Assembly (NCBI RefSeq): GCF_007830255.1
Contig: NZ_VLKG01000012.1
Span: 1 to 64,000, forward strand
Reading direction: 5' to 3'
Length of the DNA: 64,000 nucleotides
From: Azomonas agilis
Lineage (GTDB): Bacteria; Pseudomonadota; Gammaproteobacteria; Pseudomonadales; Pseudomonadaceae
Position numbers and translations under genes: made by a program. Positions within the stretch are counted from its first letter, which is position 1. Every line of letters begins with the position of its first letter. Below are positions 50,406 through 61,000 of the stretch, one piece after another. Under the pieces are notes generated by a model that did no database searches, had not been told where the DNA came from, and saw only the letters and a list, made by a program, of their open reading frames with translations.

Positions 50406-50556
50406 TTACAACCTGAAGCCAGTAAGAGCCGGGCAATGACGGAGCACTCGAGCAAAATCCTGTACCTGATGGCGCAGAACATCCAGCTTTTGCCCTTGGG
50501 CCAACCAACACAGCAAGCGAAAGGCCTCAATGGCGTTGCTTTTGCCCGCAAAAGTG
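50406..50556 (-). pseudogene. Fragment of a second ATP-binding protein
   Basis: An open scrap ending at TAA 50406: [20 protein letters not shown] followed by [18 protein letters not shown]. The GKSN-IEAxRLL pattern is a Walker A helix of OLD/RecF-type ATPases. It stops at the intergenic repeat near 50545, so only this piece survives. Confidence 0.6.
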
Positions 50557-50690
50557 ACTCGCCTGGGAGGGCGAAACGGAAGCGATCAGCAGAACTCGAT
50601 AAGCAACCTGAGCACCGAAGGTAACCAAGCACTCACACCAACTTGCCAGTCCAGTATCACGCAATCATCCCCCACAAAAACACGCCCCAC
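50545..50690. repeat. Boundary sequence resembling the one at 28.87-29.0 kb
   Basis: AAAAGTGACTCGCC...GGGCGAAAC near 50545-50575 and CCAACTTGCCAGTCC near 50638-50652 parallel AAAAGTCAGTCGCC...GGGCGAAAC and CAAACTTGCTAGTCC at 28872-28960. Both stand at the left margin of a high-GC pyoverdine block. Confidence 0.6.
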
Positions 50691-50714
50691 TAATTTTCCC
50701 CCCTCTCCACCCGT
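50691..50714 (+). promoter_or_regulatory. Candidate PvdS box of mbtH-TE operon
   Basis: TAATT (50691-50695), 16 bases, CGT (50712-50714), 44 bases ahead of the mbtH start. The spacer starts TTCCCCCC, like the pvdL box. Confidence 0.72.
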
Positions 50715-50757
50715 CTTGAAACTGACCGCCCATACGGGCCTCTTCATGGAGAACAAC

Positions 50758-50988
50758 ATGACTTCGGTATTCGATCGCGACGACATCATCTTTCAGGTAG
50801 TGGTCAACCACGAGGAGCAATACTCGATCTGGCCGGACTACAAGGAAATCCCCGCCGGTTGGCGCGCCGCCGGCAAGAGTGGCTTCAAGAAGGAATGCCT
50901 GGAATACATCGAAGAGGTGTGGACCGACATGCGCCCCTTGAGCCTGCGCAAGAAGATGGACGAAATGGCCAGCGCGTCCACGAACTGA
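50758..50988 (+). CDS. MbtH-like protein
   Basis: A 76-residue MbtH-family protein: [40 protein letters not shown], and [19 protein letters not shown]. The signature N-x-E-x-Q-x-S-x-W-P and W-T-D-M-R-P are complete. These small proteins bind and activate the adenylation domains of NRPSs. ATG 50758 has GGAG eight bases ahead; an in-frame ATG at 50746 would add four residues. Its stop lies two bases before the thioesterase start, so the two are an operon. High G+C, like pvdL. Confidence 0.95.
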   Translation: MTSVFDRDDIIFQVVVNHEEQYSIWPDYKEIPAGWRAAGKSGFKKECLEYIEEVWTDMRPLSLRKKMDEMASASTN

Positions 50989-50990
50989 GC

Positions 50991-51731
50991 GTGGGCGTCG
51001 TGAATCTCTATTGCCTGCCTTACTCCGGCGCCAGCGCCATGGTCTACAGCCGCTGGCGGCGCAAGCTGCCGGACTGGTTGACAGTGCGACCGGTCGAGCT
51101 ACCGGGGCGGGGTTCCCGTCTCGATGAGTCGCTGCAAACCGACCTGTGCGCCCTGGCCCGGCAACTGGCGAAAGAACTGAGGCCGGAGCTGCGTCGCCCC
51201 TACGCCATCTTCGGCCATAGCCTGGGTGCCTTGCTGGCTTTCGAGCTGACGCATGCGCTGCGCGAGCTGGCTTGTGCGCCGCCGCTGATGCTGTTCGCCT
51301 CCGGCACGGCGGCGCCGACGCGGCGCGAGGACTACGAGAAGGGCTATGCGCAGGCCAAGAGCGATGCCGAGCTGATCACCGAGCTGCGTGAGTTGCAGGG
51401 CACTTCGGAAGAGGTGCTGGCCAACCATGAGCTAATGACCCTGACCCTACCCATCCTGCGCGCCGACTTCCTGATGTGCGGCCGCTACCGCTACCAGCAG
51501 CGATCACGCTTGGATCTGCCGATCCGTGTTTTAGGGGGGACTGAGGATCGAAGCAGCCTGGAGCAGTTGCGGGCTTGGGGTGAGGAAACTGCCTCGGACT
51601 TTTCGCTGGACATGTTCGAGGGTGGGCATTTCTTCATCCATGAGCATGAGCGGCAGGTGCTGGAAACCATTGGCGACGGCTTGTCTACCCATTGGGATCG
51701 CACTCGGGCCTGTGTTGCCACTCACTACTGA
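50991..51731 (+). CDS. Type II thioesterase of the pyoverdine pathway (PvdG-like)
   Basis: About 246 residues from GTG 50991 (an alternative GTG at 51000 gives VNLYCLPYSGA). YCLPYSGASAMVYSRWRRKL, PVELPGRGSRLDESL, AIFGHSLGALLAFELTHAL (GHSLG nucleophile elbow) and a terminal EGGHFFIHE carrying the catalytic His are those of type II thioesterases that remove wrong acyl groups from stalled NRPSs. It follows mbtH at a two-base gap. An upstream in-frame extension overlaps mbtH and is not conserved. High G+C. Confidence 0.9.
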   Translation: MGVVNLYCLPYSGASAMVYSRWRRKLPDWLTVRPVELPGRGSRLDESLQTDLCALARQLAKELRPELRRPYAIFGHSLGALLAFELTHALRELACAPPLMLFASGTAAPTRREDYEKGYAQAKSDAELITELRELQGTSEEVLANHELMTLTLPILRADFLMCGRYRYQQRSRLDLPIRVLGGTEDRSSLEQLRAWGEETASDFSLDMFEGGHFFIHEHERQVLETIGDGLSTHWDRTRACVATHY

Positions 51732-52020
51732 ATACCGCATCCAATTACCCCGTTAGCCCCGGCTCAATGGCGTGGCAACGGGGCTAGCCAGCGCTCAGGG
51801 CTACCTTCGGTCGATGTCCATTTGATCTTGTGGTGCTTAGCTGTTCTTGCCATACCGAGCGAAATTCACCTCAACCTCATAGGCCGCCAGGTGCAAGGGC
51901 GTTGGGTTAGGTGTGCCTGACATACTGGGCCAAATCTCGGCTAATTCCTGCCGTTATTCGTTCGTATTGCTGAGTATGACGCGAACCGGCTTCACGCCGC
52001 ACGAATACGGATGACACGAG
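51732..52020. other. Leader of the peptide NRPS gene
   Basis: Non-coding; contains the PvdS box at 51942-51965. No gene or RNA is seen in the rest. Confidence 0.6.
51942..51965 (+). promoter_or_regulatory. Candidate PvdS box of the peptide NRPS gene
   Basis: TAATT (51942-51946), 16 bases, CGT (51963-51965), 56 bases ahead of the ATG. Same one-base change from TAAAT as at 43883 and 50691. Confidence 0.7.
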
Positions 52021-55000
52021 ATGAATGCACAACAGTCCCTGATGCTGGCCCGCCGTTTTATCGAGCTGCCGCTGGAAAAACGCAGGCTGTTTCTCGAAGG
52101 CCTGCGCGAGGAGGGGGTCGAGTTCTCCCTGCTGCCGATTCCGGCCGGTGTCGCCGCCGAGGATCGTGACGCACCGTCCTACGCCCAGCGCCGCATGTGG
52201 TTCCTCTGGCAACTGGAGCCGCAGAGCGGTGCCTACAACCTGCCGTGCGCGGTACGCCTGCACGGGGCGCTGGACGAGGCCACGCTGCAGCGCGCCTTCG
52301 CCGACCTGGTGGCGCGCCATGAAACCCTGCGCACGGTATTCCGCCAGCGTGCCGACGACAGCCTGTACCTGGCGCCACTGGCGGACGCGCCACTGATCGA
52401 GCACGAGGATCTGAGCGCACTGGAGGTGGCTGCGCGCGAGGTGCGTGTGCGTGAGGAGGCCGAGTGCCAGTCCTGGCTGCCCTTCGATCTGGAGCACGGG
52501 CCGCTGCTGCGCATTCGCCTGTTGCGCCTAGCCGATGACGAGCACGTACTGCTGCTGACCTTGCACCACATCGTCGCCGATGGCTGGTCGATGAACCTGT
52601 TGATCGACGAGCTGGCGCGCCTCTACGACGGCCATGCCCTGGGCGCGGCGGTGGAGTTGCCGGCGCTGCCGATCCAGTACGCCGACTACGCCCTCTGGCA
52701 GCGCCGCTGGCTGGAGGCCGGCGAGCAGACGCGGCAACTGGACTACTGGCGCGTACACCTGGGCGATGATCACACCCCGCTGGCACTGCCGGCCGACCGC
52801 CCACGCCCGGCTGTGGCCAGCCATCGCGGCACACGCCATGAGTTCGCCGTCGATGCCGAGCTAGCCGAGGGCCTGCGTGGCCTGGCCCGGGCGCAGGGCA
52901 TCAGCCTGTTCATGCTGTTGCTGGGCAGCTTCGGCATCCTCCTGCAACGCTACAGCGGGCAGGCGGACATCCGCGTCGGCGTGCCCATCGCCAACCGCAC
53001 TCGCAGCGAAACCGAAGGGCTGATCGGCTTCTTCGTCAACACCCAGGTGCTGCGCCTGCGTCTGGATCAGCAGCTCGGAATGGATGCCTACCTGCAGCGC
53101 ATCCGCGAGATCACTCTGGGCGCGCAGGATCATCAGGAACTGCCCTTCGAGCGCCTGGTCGAGACTTTCGACCTGGCGCGCAGCCTCAGCCACAACCCGT
53201 TGTTCCAGGTGATGTACAACCACCAGCCGCAGGTGGCCGATATCAGCGCGCTGCAAACCGCAGCCGGGCTCACCTTCAGCCAGATCGACTGGCGCAGCCG
53301 CACCACCCAGTTCGACCTGACCCTGGATACCTACGAGCGCGGCGGCAAGCTGCACGCGGCGCTGACCTACGCCGAGGATCTGTTCGATGCCGCCAGCATC
53401 GAGCGTATGGCGCACCACCTGGGCAACCTATGGCGGGCCATGGTCGCGCAGCCCGCGCGCAGCCTCGCCGACCTGCCGATGCTTGACGACGGCGAGCGCC
53501 ATCTGCTGGTCGAGGGCTGGAACGCCACCACCAGCGACTACCCGCTGCAACGCGGCGTGCACCAGTTGTTCGAGGAACAGGCTGCACGCACACCGACGGC
53601 GCCGGCCTTGGCCTTCGGTGAGCAACGCCTGGATTACGCCGCGCTGAACCGTCAGGCCAACCGCCTGGCCCATGCCCTGATCGAGCGTGGCGTCAGCCCG
53701 GATAGCCTGGTCGGCGTGGCCATGGAGCGTTCCGTGGAGATGGTCGTCGCCCTGCTGGCCATCCTCAAGGCCGGCGGTGCCTACGTGCCGGTTGATCCCG
53801 AGTACCCCATCGAGCGCCAGGCCTATATGCTCGAAGACAGCGGCGTGAAGCTGCTGCTGAGCCAGTCGCACCTGCAACTGCCGCTGGCCGAGGGCGTGCA
53901 GCGTATCGACTTGGATCAGGCCGGCGACTGGCTGCGCGGCTATGGCGAAGACAATCCGGGTATCGAACTGGATGGCGAAAACCTCGCCTACGTCATCTAC
54001 ACCTCCGGTTCCACCGGCAAGCCCAAAGGCGCCGGCAACCGCCACTCGGCACTGACCAACCGCCTGTGCTGGATGCAGCAGGCCTACGCGCTGGGCGCTG
54101 GCGACACGGTGTTGCAGAAGACGCCGTTCAGCTTCGACGTCTCGGTCTGGGAGTTCTTCTGGCCGCTGATGACCGGTGCGCGCCTGGTGGTGGCCGCACC
54201 GGGCGATCATCGCGACCCGGCGAAACTGGTGGAAACCATCAACCGCGAAAGCGTCACCACGCTGCACTTCGTGCCGTCGATGCTGCAGGCCTTCCTGCAG
54301 GACGAAAACGTCGCCTCCTGCAGCAGCCTGCAACGCATCGTCTGCAGTGGTGAGGCGCTGCCAACCGACGCCCAGCAGCAGGTGTTCGCCAGGCTGCCGC
54401 AGGCGGCGCTGTACAACCTCTACGGCCCCACCGAAGCGGCCATCGACGTCACCCACTGGACCTGCGTGGAAGAGGGCAAGGACGCGGTGCCGATCGGCAA
54501 ACCGATTGCCAACCTGGCCTGCTACATCCTCGACGGCAACCTTGAGCCAGTGCCGGTGGGTGTGCTGGGCGAGCTGTACCTGGCCGGCCAGGGCCTGGCC
54601 CGTGGTTATCACCAACGTCCGGCGCTGACCGCCGAACGCTTCGTCGCCAGCCCGTTCGTCGCCGGCGAGCGCCTGTACCGCAGCGGCGACCTGGCCCGTT
54701 ATCGGGCTGACGGGGTGATCGAATACGCCGGGCGTATCGACCATCAGGTCAAGCTGCATGGCTTGCGTATCGAGCTGGGCGAGATCGAGGCGCGTCTGCT
54801 GGAGCATCCGCAGGTGCGTGAAGCGGCGGTGCTGGCGGTGGATGGCAAGCAACTGGTCGGCTATGTGGTGCTGGCCGAGGAAAGCCAAGGCTGGCGCGAA
54901 ACCCTGGCCACGCACCTGGCGGTCAATCTGCCGGAATACATGGTGCCGACGCAGTGGCTGGCACTTGAGCGGATGCCGCTGAGTGCCAACGGCAAACTGG

Positions 55001-58000
55001 AGCGCAAGGCGCTGCCACGGCCCGACGCCAGCATGGCGCAGCACGAATACGTGGCGCCGCAGAACGAAATCGAGCAGCGCCTCGCGGCGATCTGGCAAGA
55101 CGTGCTGGGCCGCGAGCGCATCGGCCGCGACGACAACTTCTTCGAGCTGGGTGGCGACTCCATCGTCTCCATCCAGGTGGTCAGCCGGGCGCGCCAGGCC
55201 GGTATCCGCTTCACCCCCAAGGATCTGTTCCGTTACCAGACGGTGCGCAGCCTGGCGGCGGTGGCTAAGGTTGGTAATGAAAGTCACATCGCCCAAGGGC
55301 CGGTGGTAGGTGAGGTGGTGTTAACTCCGATACAGCGCTGGTTTTTTGACTTGCCGATGTCCAGACGGAGTCACTGGAATCAGTCGCTGTTGCTTGATGC
55401 ACAGCAGCCAATAGTGCCAGAGATACTGGAAAAGGCTGTGCAATCAGTGGTGAGGCACCATGACGCTCTGCGGCTGCGTTTTGTGTCAGAAAGGGGTGAG
55501 TGGCGTCAGTGGTATGCCGATGTGGCCGCCGAGCAGAACCTGCTCTGGCACGGGCCTGATAGCACAGCTTTCTACGATGAGGTACAGCGCAGCTTGGATC
55601 TTGCCCAAGGCCCACTGCTACGAGCCGCGCTTTTACAACGCCCAGAAGGTGGCCAGCGTTTATTGCTGGCTATCCATCACGGAGTGGTGGACGGCGTATC
55701 TTGGCGAATTCTGCTCGAAGATTTGCAGGTAGCTTATCAAAGCCTAGCAACCGGCCAAGTTCCCCTATTGCCCGCTAAGACTAGCTCCTATCAAGCTTGG
55801 GCGGCGCGTTTGGAGAAGTACGCCCAAGTCGAGCAGCGTCAGTTTGAACTAAGCGACTGGCTGTCCCGCCTAGAGGGCTCCGTGCAGGAGCTACCGCGTG
55901 ATAATCCACAGGGTGGTTTGCTGAACAGGCATGGCGCAGCGCTGGAAACTCGTCTGGATGCCGAGCATACCGAGCGCCTGCTCAAAGATGCGCCTGCTGC
56001 CTACCGTACTCAAGTCAATGACCTGTTACTGAGCGCCTTGGCACGAGTACTGTGTCGTTGGAGCGGCCATGAATCGGTGCTGGTACAGATGGAAGGGCAT
56101 GGCCGCGAAGACCTGTTCGAAGGCATCGACCTGACTCGAACCCTGGGCTGGTTTACCAGCCTCTATCCGGTGAAATTGACTCCAGCCAATGACCTCACCG
56201 CCTCACTTAAGGCCGTAAAAGAGCAATTGCGGGGCGTACCTAATAAGGGCTTGGGCTATGGCGTATTGCGTTATCTCGGTACACCTAAAACGCAACAGCT
56301 CCTAGCAGGATTGCCGCAACCGCGTGTCACCTTTAACTATCTGGGCCAGTTCGACAGCCAGTTCGACGAAAAAGCGCTGTTCGTTCCGGCAGGCCAAGGG
56401 GGTGGTAAGGCGCAAGCCGATGATGCGCCGCTGGCCAACTGGTTGACGGTAGAGGGTCGGGTGTATGGCGGTGAGTTGTCCTTGCGGTGGGGATACAGCT
56501 CAGAGATGTATCGGCGAGAAACCATCCAACAACTGGCTGATGGGCTGCTGACTGAGCTGTATGCCGTCATTGAGCACTGCACGAGTACGGATACTTTTGC
56601 TGTTACGCCTTCCGACTTCCCGTTAGCGATATTGACCCAAGCGCAACTAGACGCTCTGCCGGTTTCTGCCCAAAACATTGAAGACCTCTACCCTCTGTCA
56701 CCGATGCAGCAGGGGATGTTGTTCCATACCCTTTATGGACAAGAAGGAGGCAGTGGCGACTATATCAACCAAATGCGAGTCGATATAGATGGGTTGGATG
56801 TACAGCGTTTCCGGGCCGCTTGGGAATCGACGGTCGCCAACCACGATATCTTGCGTACTGGCTTTGTTTGGCAGGGACTTGAAATCCCGGTTCAGATGGT
56901 GCGCCAGCCTGTGGAGGTACCGTTCGCCATCCATGACTGGCGCGGCCAACCTCTACAGGCTCAGGCGCTGGATACTCTGGCCGAGGCTGAGCGCGGCCAG
57001 CGTTTCGAGTTATCCCAAGCACCCTTGCTGCGTCTGGTACTCGTGCGTACGGATGAGCAGCGCTATCACCTGATCTATACCCACCACCATATCCTGATGG
57101 ACGGCTGGAGCAACGCGCAACTGTTGGGCGAAGTGTTGCAACGCTACGCAGGGCAGACACCCCAAGCTCCCGTGGGCCGCTATCGTGACTACATCGCTTG
57201 GCTACAGAGTCAGGATAAGGCAGCCAGCGAGACGTTTTGGCGGGCGCAATTGGCCGAGCTGGACGAGCCGACGCGCCTAGCCCAAGCCATCAGGGCCGAG
57301 CGGCGCGAGGGCGAAGGTCACGGCGAACACCTGCAGGTGCTGGATACTGAACAGACGCACCGACTAGGCGAGTTTGCACGGTCGCAGAAAGTAACACTGA
57401 ATACCCTAGTGCAGGCCGCGTGGTTGCTGTTGCTGCAACGCTACACCGGGCAAGAAAGGGTGGCGTTTGGTGCCACAGTAGCCGGCCGTCCGGCACATCT
57501 ACCGGGCATTGAGCAACAGGTCGGCCTGTTCATCAACACATTACCGATAATCGCCACACCGCGCCCAGACATTCGGCTGGGGGATTGGTTGCAAGCGGTG
57601 CAGAGCCAGAATTTGGTACTGCGCGAGCACGAGTATACGCCGCTGTTCGAAATTCAACGCTGGGCGGGGCTCGGGGGCGCAGCGCTGTTCGACAGCATTA
57701 TTGTGTTTGAGAACTACCCGGTCGCGGAGGTTTTTCAGCAAAGAAGTAGGCCGAGTGGATTAAAGTTCGGCAGAGTAGTGAGTCATGAGCAGACCAACTA
57801 TCCGCTGACTTTAGTAGTCGGACTCGGGGATGTTTTGTCGATCCACTATAAATATGACCGAGCTTACTGGAGCCATGAGGCAGTTCAAAGGCTTGCTCAA
57901 CATTTCGGTAATGTATTCGAGGCCTTCATTCGTAAGGGACAGTCAACTGCTCTGGGTGAGTTAAGTTTGATCTCAGGGGCGCAGCGACTGTTAGCCCTTA

Positions 58001-61000
58001 AGCAATGGCCCAATAACCAGGGTGATACAGCCTATGTAGCGGTGCATCGGTTAATTGAACAACGGGCGGCATCTACCCCAAGGGCTCCCGCAGTGCTTTC
58101 CCAAGAGGGCCGCCTTGACTATGGCGAACTTAACAGTTTGGCTAACGCTTGGGCGCAGAGACTCATTGATCAGGGCGCAGGCCCTGACACCCTGGTAGGC
58201 TTGTGCAGCGAGCGCGGTTTGCTAATGGTCGTCGGCTTGCTGGCAATCCTCAAAGCCGGGGCTGGCTACGTACCGCTGGATCCGCAATACCCGCGCCAAC
58301 GCTTGCAGGATATTCTTGACGACAGTGGGGTGAGGCTGGTCTTAGGTACCTGTACAGCGGCTCAGTCACTGGATCTGGCGGGTGTGACCCAGTGGCTGTG
58401 GCTGGATCAGCCCTTAGCACCAGTGGCGGACAACCCCACACTGCGGGCCACCGCCGATAACTTGTTAGCCTTGATCTACACCTCAGGCTCTACAGGCCGG
58501 CCCAAGGGCGTGGCCTTAACTCAGGGGACCATCGCGGCCCACATCCGCACCATGGCCGAGCAGTATCAGGTCACGGCGCACGATCGCTTTGTACACTTTG
58601 CCTCGATCAACTTCGACTGGGGCACCGAACAGTGGTTGCTGCCTCTGAGCCAAGGTGCCTGCTGCATTCTGCGCGGCGACGAGATATGGACAGCCGCTCA
58701 AGCTTTTGAGGTCATTGAGCGTGAACGCGCCAGTGTTGTCTACTTTCCCACCCAATACGCCTGTCAGCTTGCTGAGTGGGCACGCCAAGAGGGTCGGTGG
58801 TTATCATCGGTACGCTGCCTGAATGTAGCGGGTGAAGCACTGCCACGGGAGGGCTTTGAGCAGCTTCAGGCCTATGTGCGGCCGCAACGCATCGTTAACG
58901 GTTATGGCCCGACCGAGACCGTGATCACGCCACTGTTGTGGCAGGCTAATGGAAACACGCACATCAATACCAACTATGCGCCCATCGGAACCCCAGTGCC
59001 GGGGCGCACTGCCTACCTGCTCGATTCAGCCCTACAGCTACTGGATGCTGGTAGTGCCGGCGAGTTGTACATCGGCGGCCCCTGCTTGGCTCGTGGCTAC
59101 TTTGGTCAGGCGGCGTTGACTGCCGAACGTTTCGTCCCCGATCCGTTCGATCCAGTCGGTGGCGGGCGTTTGTACCGTAGTGGGGATCTGGTACGTCAGC
59201 AGGTCAATGGTGAGCTGGAATTCCTCGGTCGCCTCGATCATCAGGTGAAGATTCGCGGTTTCCGCGTTGAGCCCGGTGAAGTCGAAGCTTGTCTACGGGC
59301 TCGGCCGGATGTAAGCGAGGCCGTGGTAATGCCGCGTGGGCAAGGAGCCGATCTACACCTAGCGGCTTGGTTGGTTCCGGCTCAGGGCTTTGAGGCGGAT
59401 GCTGGATTAGGTCAACACATCCTTGACGACTTGCGCGCCCGCCTACCGCCCTACATGGTACCGGCGCGTTTGCAATTACTTGACCGCTTGCCGCTAAACC
59501 CCAATGGCAAGGTCGATCGTAAGGCCCTGCCCGTGATTGAGGCTGACACAGCAGTGGCTTTCAGTGCGCCGCAGGATGCCCTCGAACATCAGGTTGCTCG
59601 GATTTGGGCTAATGTACTTGGTGTGGCTGAAGTCGGGCGTCTTGAGCATTTCTTCGAGATGGGCGGTCACTCGCTATTGGCTACCCAAGTAGTGGCGCGG
59701 CTCAATGGTGACGGCCATACCGGTATTGGCGTACGTGATTTGTTTAATCACCCACGCCTATGCGATTTTGCAGCGCGTCTACGTCAGGTGCAGCCAGTAA
59801 CCGATAACGGGCCGCAACTGCGTGCCTTGGGCGACAAGTCTAGTGCCCCACTGTCGCTAGCTCAGCGCCGGCTGTGGATCGCGGAACAATTTTCCCAAGG
59901 CAGTGGTGCCTACGGTATGCCACTGGCCCTGCGCTTGGATGGCCCCTTGCGGGCTGAATGTTTGCATCAAGCGCTACAAATGTTGGGGCAGCGCCACGAG
60001 GTACTGCGCAGCGCCGTGGACTGCGATGACGAGGGTGAGCCGCTGCTGCTAATCCAAACATCAGTAGACATCAACCTACCGTTTGAGGATCTAAGAGCCT
60101 TGGATGCCGCCGAGCAGCAGTTGCGCGTGCTTGAAGCGCAACTGGGCAACCTACACCAGCCGATTGCCTTGGATCAGGCACCGATGTTGCGTGCACGCCT
60201 ACTGCGTCTATCGGGCGAAGCCCATGTACTGTTGCTGAATGTGCATCACATCATCTCTGACGGTTGGTCGATGGCGCTGATGGTCAACGAACTGATCGCC
60301 AGCTACAGCGCCCTAGTTCATGGCCAAGTGCCCAAGCTGGAATCATTGGCGGTGCAGTACTCTGACTATGCCATCTGGCAAGTCGAGCGCGAGCGGGCTG
60401 GGCTACTACAGGCTTCAGCGCAATGGTGGCGGATAGCCTTGCACGGTAGTAGCGGGCGGCTGGCGTTACCCACCGACCAACCGCGTCCGGCTCAAGCTTC
60501 TCAAGCCGGTGAGAACCTTACATTTGATCTCCCCCAAGCTACGGTCAAGGCGGTGCGCGAGTGTTCTGTGCAATGGGGCGTGACACCTTACATGTTGCTG
60601 TTGGCTGCGTTTCAGTTACTGATGCACCGCGTCAGTGGCCAGCAAGACCTGTTACTCGGTGCTGACGTTGCCGGTCGCGAGCATCCTGATTTGGAGGCGC
60701 TGATTGGCTTCTTTGTCAATGTTCTGCCGTTACGTTCGCAGCTAGACGAGCAACTGGACTTCGCCGCTTGGGTGGCACGCACCCGCACCACCGTACTTGA
60801 TGCCAGTGAACACCAAGCGCTGCCCTTCGACCTGATCGTTGAGGCTGTCGGGGCATCGCGCCATCTAGGTATGAACCCATTGGTACAGGTGCTGTTCGTG
60901 ATGAACGACATGCCCGTAGCGCCCACAGACTTGGGCGGCTTACAGGTGCAAGTGCTGCCCCAAGCGGGGGGTTATTCGAAATTCGACATGGCGCTGTTCA

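Noticed and set aside
50859-50990. Upstream in-frame extension of the thioesterase overlapping mbtH
   Set aside because: It would overlap mbtH by 130 bases and does not resemble thioesterases; the GTG at 50991 or 51000 fits better.
53428-55296. 622-codon minus-strand frame opposite the first NRPS module
   Set aside because: Shadow frame; its abrupt end at the composition break is useful only as a sign of that break.
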